This document shows, piece by piece, positions 1 through 5,069 of a stretch of 5,069 nt of DNA. The notes beneath the pieces are model-generated. The model was given only the letters and a program-made list of their open reading frames with translations, did not search any database and was not told where the DNA came from. Source of the stretch: an uncultured Roseburia sp. GTDB lineage: Bacteria; Bacillota; Clostridia; Lachnospirales; Lachnospiraceae. A program made the translations under genes and the position numbers. Numbering within the stretch: position 1 is the stretch's first letter; every line of letters begins with the position of its first letter. The stretch lies in contig CANODN010000170.1 in the NCBI GenBank assembly GCA_947564765.1, positions 1-5,069 of the forward strand, in the 5' to 3' direction.

Positions 1-72
1 ATTATTTTAAATACCAGCCAATTAAATGGAGGGTTTTGGCAATAGAAGGGACAGGCAGGATTAAATCTGGGT
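1..72 (+). pseudogene. carB: Frame-broken upstream part of carB (contig-edge errors or real decay)
   Basis: CarB homology continues upstream of the ATG at 73. In the same frame, 46-72 reads KGQAGLNLG, matching the G-G-Q-[TA]-x-L-N motif of CarB, but a TAG at 43-45 closes that frame. In the frame starting at 33, bases 33-50 read VLAIEG, which is what should precede GQAGLN. The second half of the same protein has AVVQFGGQT at the equivalent place (residues 532-540). The two frames meet in the GGG run at 48-50, where two missing G residues would restore a continuous reading. The sequence further left (1-32) is poorer still. This is either an error-prone contig end with shortened homopolymers or a real disruption. 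About 90-100 N-terminal residues, including the first nucleotide-site glycine loop, are absent. Confidence 0.6.
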
Positions 73-2982
73 ATGGAGCTGGCAGAATCCGGTTTTTTAG
101 AGGAATACGGCGTAAAGCTGATTGGTACTACGGCGGAGACGATTTTTAAAGCAGAGGACCGTCAGGCTTTTAAAGATACCATGGAAAAAATCGGAGAGCC
201 CTGCGCGGCCTCTTTGGTAGTGCATAATGTAGAAGACGGCATTCGGTTTACCAATACCATTGGATATCCGGTGGTGCTGCGGCCGGCCTATACCCTTGGG
301 GGCAGCGGCGGCGGAATTGCCCATGATGAGCAGGAGCTGATAGATATCTTAACAAACGGACTTCGGTTAAGCCGTGTGGGTGAAGTGCTGGTGGAACGCT
401 GCATTGCAGGGTGGAAAGAAATCGAATACGAAGTGATGCGGGATGCAAAGGGAAACTGCATCACTGTTTGTAATATGGAAAATATCGATCCGGTAGGCGT
501 TCATACGGGAGACAGTATTGTAGTAGCTCCTTCCCAGACATTAGGAGACAAGGAATACCAGATGCTTCGAACTTCCGCGTTAAACATTATATCGGAGTTG
601 AATATTACCGGAGGCTGTAACGTGCAGTACGCCCTAAAGCCGGACAGCTTTGAATACTGCGTGATTGAAGTCAATCCCCGTGTTTCCCGTTCTTCGGCAC
701 TGGCGTCTAAGGCAACGGGATATCCCATTGCAAAAGTGGCAGCGAAAATTGCCCTGGGCTATACGTTAGACGAGATTAAAAATGCGATCACCGGCAAGAC
801 CTATGCAAGCTTTGAGCCGATGTTAGACTATTGTGTGGTAAAGATTCCGAGACTTCCTTTCGATAAATTTATTACAGCGAAGCGGACGCTGACTACCCAG
901 ATGAAGGCCACCGGAGAAGTGATGAGTATCTGCAGTAATTTTGAAGGGGCCTTAATGAAAGCAATCCGTTCCTTAGAACAGCATGTGGACAGCTTAATGG
1001 AATATGGTTTCGATACGCTTTCGGATCAGGAACTGGAGAATGAGCTGAAAATCGTAGACGACAGACGGATTTTTTGTATTGCAGAAGCGTTGCGCCGGGG
1101 TGTAAGCTATGAACATATCCATGAAATTACAGATATTGATATCTGGTTTATTGATAAGTTAGCGATTCTGGTGGAAATGGAACAGGCATTAAAGACAAAA
1201 GAGCTTACCGCAGAGCTGTTAAAAGAGGCCAAACGGCTGGAATTCCCCGATTCCGTGATTGCAAAGCTGACCGGAACATCGGAGGATGAAGTAAAGCAGA
1301 TGCGCTATGCAAACAAAATCACAGCCGCCTATAAAATGGTCGATACCTGTGCGGCGGAATTTGAAGCCGAAACGCCTTATTACTATTCCGTATACGGCGG
1401 GGAAAATGAATCCACGGGAGAAAAAACAAAAAAGAAGGTGCTGGTTCTTGGCTCCGGCCCAATTCGCATCGGGCAGGGAATTGAATTTGATTACTGTTCC
1501 GTACACAGTACCTGGGCATTCAAAAAAGAGGGCTTTGAAACGATTATCGTGAATAATAATCCGGAAACGGTTTCCACGGATTTTGACGTGGCGGACAAGC
1601 TGTATTTTGAACCGCTGACGCCGGAGGATGTGGAAAATATCGTCAATATCGAAAAGCCCGACGGCGCTGTGGTGCAGTTCGGCGGACAGACAGCGATTAA
1701 GCTGACGGAAAGTCTGATGAAAATGGGCGTTCCGATTTACGGAACAAGGGCAGAGGATGTAGATGCTGCGGAGGACCGGGAATTGTTTGATCAGATTTTA
1801 GAGCAGACGAACATTCCAAGAGCTGCGGGCGGAACGGTGTTTACGGCAGAGGAAGCAAAAGAAGTAGCAGGACGCCTTGGTTATCCCGTTTTGGTGCGTC
1901 CCTCCTATGTACTTGGCGGACAGGGCATGAAGATTGCCTATAACGAACAGGAAATTGAGGAATTTATCGGTATTATCAACCGGATTGCCCAGGATCATCC
2001 GATTCTGGTGGATAAATATTTGCAGGGCAAGGAAATCGAAGTGGATGCAGTGTGTGACGGTACAGATATTTTGATTCCGGGTATTATGGAACATATTGAG
2101 CGGACCGGCGTACATTCGGGAGACAGTATTTCCGTTTATCCGGCACCGACGATCAGTGAAGAAATCAAAGAAACGCTGGTAGATTATACAAAACGTCTGG
2201 CTCAGGCCCTTCATGTGGTAGGACTGATTAATATTCAGTTTATTGTAATGGATGAAGAAGTCTATGTTATTGAAGTGAATCCCCGTTCCTCCAGAACCGT
2301 ACCTTATATCAGTAAGGTAACGGGAATTCCCATTGTAGATCTGGCAACAAAGGTAATCATCGGCCATACCTTAAAAGGCATGGGATATCCGACAGGCCTT
2401 GCGCCTCAGGCTGATTATATAGCGATTAAAATGCCGGTATTTTCTTTTGAAAAGCTGCGGGGAGCGGAAATCAGCTTAGGGCCGGAGATGAAGTCTACCG
2501 GAGAATGCCTGGGAATTGCCAGGAGCTTTGACGAGGCTTTATATAAGGCATTCTTAGGGGCTGGCGTAACCCTTCCGAAATATAAGCAGATGATTATGAC
2601 AGTGAAGGATGCGGATAAACCGGAGGCTGTAGATGTAGCAAAACGTTTTGCGGTTCTGGGCTATAAAATTTATGCCACCAGAAGCACGGCAAAATATTTA
2701 AATGAGCATGGAGTAGAGGCATTGCGTATCAATAAAATCACTCAGGAATCTCCAAATGTCATGGACCTGATTCTGGGACACAAGATCGATCTTGTTATTG
2801 ATACGCCGACGCAGGGCAACGGAGATAAGAGCAAGGACGGATTTTTGATCCGCAGAAATGCCATTGAAACAGGCGTGTACTGTATTACGGCAATGGATAC
2901 GGCAAATGCCCTGGCGAGAAGTCTGGAAACAGCCAACAAAACTTTAACTCCGGTGGATATTGCAACGGTAAAGAACATTTAG
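73..2982 (+). CDS. carB: Carbamoyl-phosphate synthase large subunit (5'-truncated)
   Basis: CarB uses two ATP, bicarbonate and ammonia (channelled from the glutaminase subunit CarA) to make carbamoyl phosphate in the cytosol for pyrimidine and arginine synthesis. From the ATG the visible part is 969 residues; full-length CarB is about 1060-1075. Two homologous ATP-grasp halves are evident. The first has YPVVLRPAYTLGGSG (65-79), GVHTGDSI (142-149) and VIEVNPRVSRSSALASK (197-213). The second has VRPSYVLGGQGM (608-619), GVHSGDSI (679-686) and VIEVNPRSSRTVPYISK (732-748). The oligomerisation domain spans about 300-445. The second half opens with VLVLGSGPIRIGQG (456-469), whose first-half counterpart is missing. 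Residues ~835-969 form the MGS-like allosteric domain. The ATG at 73 is only the first available start; real coding sequence extends further upstream (see 1-72). Alternative gene name is pyrAB. Assignment to the family is certain; which pathway or regulator controls it cannot be seen here. Confidence 0.97.
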   Translation: MELAESGFLEEYGVKLIGTTAETIFKAEDRQAFKDTMEKIGEPCAASLVVHNVEDGIRFTNTIGYPVVLRPAYTLGGSGGGIAHDEQELIDILTNGLRLSRVGEVLVERCIAGWKEIEYEVMRDAKGNCITVCNMENIDPVGVHTGDSIVVAPSQTLGDKEYQMLRTSALNIISELNITGGCNVQYALKPDSFEYCVIEVNPRVSRSSALASKATGYPIAKVAAKIALGYTLDEIKNAITGKTYASFEPMLDYCVVKIPRLPFDKFITAKRTLTTQMKATGEVMSICSNFEGALMKAIRSLEQHVDSLMEYGFDTLSDQELENELKIVDDRRIFCIAEALRRGVSYEHIHEITDIDIWFIDKLAILVEMEQALKTKELTAELLKEAKRLEFPDSVIAKLTGTSEDEVKQMRYANKITAAYKMVDTCAAEFEAETPYYYSVYGGENESTGEKTKKKVLVLGSGPIRIGQGIEFDYCSVHSTWAFKKEGFETIIVNNNPETVSTDFDVADKLYFEPLTPEDVENIVNIEKPDGAVVQFGGQTAIKLTESLMKMGVPIYGTRAEDVDAAEDRELFDQILEQTNIPRAAGGTVFTAEEAKEVAGRLGYPVLVRPSYVLGGQGMKIAYNEQEIEEFIGIINRIAQDHPILVDKYLQGKEIEVDAVCDGTDILIPGIMEHIERTGVHSGDSISVYPAPTISEEIKETLVDYTKRLAQALHVVGLINIQFIVMDEEVYVIEVNPRSSRTVPYISKVTGIPIVDLATKVIIGHTLKGMGYPTGLAPQADYIAIKMPVFSFEKLRGAEISLGPEMKSTGECLGIARSFDEALYKAFLGAGVTLPKYKQMIMTVKDADKPEAVDVAKRFAVLGYKIYATRSTAKYLNEHGVEALRINKITQESPNVMDLILGHKIDLVIDTPTQGNGDKSKDGFLIRRNAIETGVYCITAMDTANALARSLETANKTLTPVDIATVKNI
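1416..1434 (+). other. Candidate -1 slippery site with upstream SD-like element inside carB
   Basis: The heptamer A AAA AAG lies at 1428-1434 in the correct zero-frame register (ACA AAA AAG, residues T452-K454). A GGGAG at 1416-1420 sits 7 nt upstream. This is the same kind of arrangement as the programmed -1 frameshift site of E. coli dnaX. A -1 shift would add 16 residues and stop at TGA 1482-1484, giving a protein that ends exactly at the junction of the two CarB halves. Downstream only a weak 4-bp stem (GCCC/GGGC, about 1457-1474) is visible. The Lys-rich linker makes such a run likely by chance, so function is conjecture. Confidence 0.2.
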
Positions 2983-3008
2983 AGTCGTAAAAACACATAG
3001 AAGCGGAA

Positions 3009-3014
3009 AAGGGA
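3009..3014 (+). promoter_or_regulatory. Ribosome binding site of the cell wall hydrolase gene
   Basis: AAGGGA lies 8 nt before the ATG at 3023. It supports that start, which also opens a good signal peptide. An out-of-frame ATG at 3016-3018 is too close to this site to be used. Confidence 0.7.
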
Positions 3015-3022
3015 TATGTACA

Positions 3023-4237
3023 ATGAAGAAAAATTTTTTCAGAAAAGCCGTATGTCTGGCGGCGGCAGCTGTCCTGATTGCGATATCTTTGGATGCCGCA
3101 GCCTCTCAGACAAACGACAAGCTTAAAAGCACAGGAAAGAAAATCGACGAACTGGAAGAGCAAAAGAAAGATGCACAGGAAAAAGTCGGTGAGTTAAAAG
3201 AAGAAGAAAGCAGTTTAAAAGGAGAGCTTGCAGGCTTAAACCAGGAGCTATCCGATGTTTCTGTGCAGATCAATGATCTGGAGACACAGATTCAGGGAAA
3301 ACAGGAAGAAATTCAGACGACAAAGGAAGAGCTGAAAGCGGCAGAAATCGTAGAGGCAAAACAGTATGAGAGTATGAAACTGCGTATCCGCTTTATTTAC
3401 GAAAGCGGAAATACGGACTTGATTACTGCGCTTTTGGGCAGCGAATCTTTGGCGGATCTTTTAAATCGGGTGGAATATGTGACGGAAATGAACCGTTATG
3501 ACAGACAGATGCTTTCGGATTATGAAGAAACCTGTAAACAGATTTCCGGTAAAAAGAAGGCGCTGAAAAAAGAGAAAAAAGAGCTGGTCGCCATGCAGGA
3601 GAGCATGGAGCAGAAGGAAGAACAGGTCAACGGGTTGATTGCCAAAACACAGACAAGCATTCAGTCCAAGCAGAATGAGATTTCAAACGCACAGGAGACG
3701 GTGGAGGATTACGAGGCGCAGATTGCCAAAATGAAGGCATACGAGGAAGAACTGGAACGTAAAAAAGCTGAAGAGGCAAAGAAACAGGCAGCGGCACAGA
3801 AGGCTGCGGCACAAAAGGCTGCCGAACAGCAGAAAGACAATTCCGGTTCCGGTACGTCCGGTGCGCCTGCGGCTCCCAGCGGCGGCGGCAGCGTTACGGC
3901 AAATGCCAGTGATCTGGCAATGCTTGCCGCCATTGTGGAATGCGAGGCAGGAGGCGAGAGCTATGAAGGACAGTGGGCGGTAGCCAGTGTTGTGGTAAAC
4001 CGCGTGAAAAGCGGCAGCTTTCCAAATACTATTTCCGGCGTCATTTATCAAAGCGGTCAGTTCTCTCCGGTAGCCAGTGGACGTTTTGCTGTTGTGCTGG
4101 CACAGGGAGCCGGAAGCAGCTGTACAAAGGCGGCAAGCGCGGCCCTTTCCGGCAGCACGAATGTGAATTTTCTGTACTTTTGCCGGGCGTCTTCCGGCGT
4201 GGAAGGTACGGTAATCGGAAACCACGTATTTTATTAG
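3023..4237 (+). CDS. Secreted coiled-coil cell wall hydrolase (PcsB/CwlO-type coil + SleB-type hydrolase domain)
   Basis: Predicted secreted peptidoglycan hydrolase of 404 residues. Residues 1-27 are a signal peptide: positively charged MKKNFFRK, a hydrophobic stretch at about 9-23, and a cleavage site probable after A27 (AAA-S). Residues ~30-250 are heptad-rich, highly charged coiled coil. They are interrupted at ~118-155 by a segment (LRIRFIYESGNTDLITALLG then SLADLLNRVEYV) typical of the PcsB/CwlO/EnvC coil family. An Ala/Gln/Lys-rich stretch (252-270) and a Gly/Ser/Pro linker (272-292) lead to a C-terminal Hydrolase_2 (SleB-like) domain, ~295-404. That domain carries ECEAGGESYEGQ (306-317), with E308 the likely catalytic Glu, then VNRV, FPNTISGVIYQSGQFSPV (333-350) and a terminal GNHVFY. 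SleB relatives are spore-cortex lytic transglycosylases. By analogy with PcsB and CwlO, the coil may hold the enzyme inactive until a membrane partner such as FtsX acts; no such partner gene is visible here. It starts 40 nt after carB with no terminator between them. Confidence 0.9.
   Translation: MKKNFFRKAVCLAAAAVLIAISLDAAASQTNDKLKSTGKKIDELEEQKKDAQEKVGELKEEESSLKGELAGLNQELSDVSVQINDLETQIQGKQEEIQTTKEELKAAEIVEAKQYESMKLRIRFIYESGNTDLITALLGSESLADLLNRVEYVTEMNRYDRQMLSDYEETCKQISGKKKALKKEKKELVAMQESMEQKEEQVNGLIAKTQTSIQSKQNEISNAQETVEDYEAQIAKMKAYEEELERKKAEEAKKQAAAQKAAAQKAAEQQKDNSGSGTSGAPAAPSGGGSVTANASDLAMLAAIVECEAGGESYEGQWAVASVVVNRVKSGSFPNTISGVIYQSGQFSPVASGRFAVVLAQGAGSSCTKAASAALSGSTNVNFLYFCRASSGVEGTVIGNHVFY
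3791..3820 (+). repeat. Two tandem 15-nt repeats encoding AAQKA
   Basis: Bases 3791-3805 (GCGGCACAGAAGGCT) are repeated at 3806-3820 with one change (CAG to CAA). A degenerate third unit follows from 3821 (GCCGAACAG). The repeats encode the Ala/Gln/Lys-rich end of the coil next to the flexible linker of the hydrolase, so copy-number change would alter tether length without shifting the frame. Confidence 0.65.
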
Positions 4238-4260
4238 AAAGCAGCCGGGAACTGCTTTTT
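4238..4260 (+). terminator. Weak hairpin with T-run directly after the hydrolase gene
   Basis: AAAGCAG (4238-4244) pairs perfectly with CTGCTTT (4252-4258) around a 7-nt loop, and the T-run extends to 4260. It begins at the base after the TAG stop. The stem is only 7 bp with three G-C pairs, so termination would be partial. The A-run on the left arm would give a U-run on the opposite strand as well. It may reduce read-through into cutC rather than block it. Confidence 0.4.
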
Positions 4261-4276
4261 GAAGGAAAAGTAAAAT

Positions 4277-4300
4277 ATGAATAGGGAGGCGGAAAAATGA
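4277..4300 (+). other. Possible 7-codon leader ORF (MNREAEK) overlapping the cutC start
   Basis: ATG at 4277 reads MNREAEK and stops at TGA 4298-4300, so its stop overlaps the cutC start in an ATGA arrangement. AAGGA at 4262-4266 lies 10 nt upstream and could serve as its ribosome site. Such an overlap would allow translational coupling. The Shine-Dalgarno site of cutC lies inside the mini-ORF. An ORF this short can easily arise by chance, and no expression evidence is available. Confidence 0.2.
4284..4289 (+). promoter_or_regulatory. Strong ribosome binding site of cutC
   Basis: GGGAGG is placed 7 nt before the ATG at 4297. This is the strongest Shine-Dalgarno site in the window, and it fixes the cutC start. 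Confidence 0.8.
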
Positions 4301-5037
4301 AAAAATTATTAGAAATTTGTGTAGATTCCGTGGAATCGGCAGTGATTGCGCAGGAAGGCGGAGCAGATCGATTGGAGGTTTGTTCCAACTTAGTGATCGG
4401 AGGAACAACGCCTGGAGTCAGCCAGTTTAAGCAGATCCGCAAAGCCTGCGATATCAAACTGAATGTTTTGATTCGTCCGAGGTTCGGAGACTTTTTGTAT
4501 ACGGAGCCGGAGTTTTTGATGATGGAAGAAGATGTCCGTATGTTCCGGGAATTGGGGGCAGATGGCGTAGTCGTGGGATGCCTTTTGCCAGACGGAAATC
4601 TGGATCTGGAACGGATGAAAAAATTAAGAGATTGTGCAGATCATATGCACATGACGCTGCACCGGGCATTTGACGTGTGCAGAGATCCCTATCAGGCTCT
4701 TGACGAGGCGGTTTCTCTGAATATTGATACGATCCTTACATCGGGCCAGGAAGAAGACTGTGTCAGGGGAAAAGAAGTGATCAAAAATCTGCTCAATCAA
4801 GCGGGAGCAAAAATAAATATTATGGCAGGCAGCGGCGTCAATGCAGAAGTAATCCGTAAGCTTTCCAGTGAAATTCAGGTATCGAATTTTCATATGTCCG
4901 GCAAAGAAATTATCCAAAGCGGTATGACATATCGAAAAGAAAATGTTCATATGGGACTTAGCAGCATGAATGAATTTGAGATTTTTCGTACGGCAAAGGA
5001 AAAAATCCTGCAGGCAAGAAAGGCTCTGGATTCATAA
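4297..5037 (+). CDS. cutC: CutC family protein (PF03932), TIM barrel
   Basis: Complete 246-residue CutC; family members are about 240-275 residues. Family motifs appear in order: LEIC (5-8), GADRLEVC (22-29), GGTTPG (35-40), IRPRFGDFLY (59-68), DGVVVGCLLPDG (89-100), TLHRAFD (120-126), ILTSGQ (146-151), IMAGSGV (175-181) and FHMSG (198-202). These align along the whole E. coli CutC sequence. The fold is a (beta/alpha)8 barrel in the cytosol with no signal peptide. The family was named for copper tolerance, but the E. coli phenotype was later attributed to the sRNA MicL encoded at the end of that gene. The biochemical role is therefore unsettled, and no copper function should be assumed. It is unrelated to choline trimethylamine-lyase, which is also called CutC. 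The next gene starts 3 nt after the stop, which suggests coupled translation. Confidence 0.95.
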   Translation: MKKLLEICVDSVESAVIAQEGGADRLEVCSNLVIGGTTPGVSQFKQIRKACDIKLNVLIRPRFGDFLYTEPEFLMMEEDVRMFRELGADGVVVGCLLPDGNLDLERMKKLRDCADHMHMTLHRAFDVCRDPYQALDEAVSLNIDTILTSGQEEDCVRGKEVIKNLLNQAGAKINIMAGSGVNAEVIRKLSSEIQVSNFHMSGKEIIQSGMTYRKENVHMGLSSMNEFEIFRTAKEKILQARKALDS

Positions 5038-5039
5038 AC

Positions 5040-5069
5040 ATGGAAAATTCATATCGTTTTTTTGAAAAC
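5040..5069 (+). CDS. Start of a further gene, possibly a cysteine-rich small-domain protein (truncated by window end)
   Basis: An ATG two bases after the cutC stop codon opens a frame that stays open to the last base and reads MENSYRFFEN. The pattern N-S-Y-[KR]-[FY]-F resembles the N-terminus of clostridial cysteine-rich small-domain proteins (PF04071), small proteins thought to bind metal, in which a D/E-C-x-Y-F-P-C-H segment follows. No cysteine is reached before the window ends, so the identification rests on ten residues. There is no clear Shine-Dalgarno site of its own; translation would depend on ribosomes terminating on cutC. Confidence 0.4.
   Translation, partial: MENSYRFFEN

Noticed and set aside
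1798..2367. 189-codon open frame on the minus strand within carB
   Set aside because: It lies wholly opposite conserved CarB ATP-grasp motifs, shows no domain, and has a composition typical of a shadow frame.
73..2982. Two separate synthetase genes, as in archaea with split CarB
   Set aside because: The reading frame is continuous across the junction of the two halves at residues ~445-456, so this is the usual fused large subunit.
2960..2988. TTGCAA at 2960-2965 as a possible -35 box for the hydrolase gene
   Set aside because: No -10-like hexamer occurs at a 16-18 nt spacing (AGTCGT is found there), so no promoter is called.
3973..4284. 103-codon + strand frame overlapping the end of the hydrolase gene
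   Set aside because: It overlaps the conserved SleB-like domain in another frame, and its translation resembles no protein family.
4259..4287. TTGAAG/TAAAAT as a possible promoter for cutC
   Set aside because: The spacing between the two is only 6 nt, and no acceptable partner for TAAAAT lies 17 nt upstream.
3683..4408. 241-codon open frame on the minus strand across the hydrolase and cutC genes
   Set aside because: It is antisense to two well-supported genes, spans their boundary, has no recognisable domain, and has the odd Cys/Leu/Phe-rich composition expected of a reverse-strand shadow.
4297..5037. Choline trimethylamine-lyase CutC
   Set aside because: That enzyme is a large glycyl radical protein of over 800 residues; this 246-residue TIM-barrel protein shares only the name.

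Overview
This window looks like an ordinary chromosomal stretch from a Gram-positive anaerobe of the Clostridia, most likely Lachnospiraceae. That placement is inferred from three things: the flavour of the CarB and CutC proteins, purine-rich Shine-Dalgarno sites with 7-8 nt spacers, and a secreted hydrolase joining a PcsB/CwlO-type coiled coil to a SleB-type catalytic domain. No species can be named from sequence alone. All genes lie on the + strand and are tightly packed.

Layout: (1) Positions 1-72 hold the damaged or mis-sequenced continuation of carB. CarB-like residues can be read there only by changing frame, and the N-terminal ~90-100 residues are not in the window. (2) Positions 73-2982 encode most of the carbamoyl-phosphate synthase large subunit (CarB): the rest of the first ATP-grasp half, the oligomerisation domain, the complete second ATP-grasp half and the C-terminal allosteric (MGS-like) domain. 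(3) After a 40-nt gap with no terminator, 3023-4237 encodes a secreted coiled-coil cell wall hydrolase. (4) A 59-nt gap holds a small hairpin with a T-run, a strong Shine-Dalgarno site and a possible 7-codon mini-ORF that overlaps the next start. (5) Positions 4297-5037 encode a complete CutC-family TIM-barrel protein. (6) The first ten codons of another gene begin 3 nt after the cutC stop and run off the end; they resemble the start of cysteine-rich small-domain proteins.

The genes do not form an obvious single pathway. CarB supplies carbamoyl phosphate for pyrimidine and arginine synthesis, the hydrolase remodels peptidoglycan outside the membrane, and CutC is a conserved cytosolic protein of unsettled function. 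Spacing suggests carB and the hydrolase gene may share a transcript, and that cutC and the following gene are translationally coupled.

I found no mobile element, CRISPR array, RNA gene or convincing new system. The points most worth checking are the frame break at the 5' end of carB, a dnaX-like slippery sequence at the junction of the two CarB halves, and the cutC leader and coupling arrangement.
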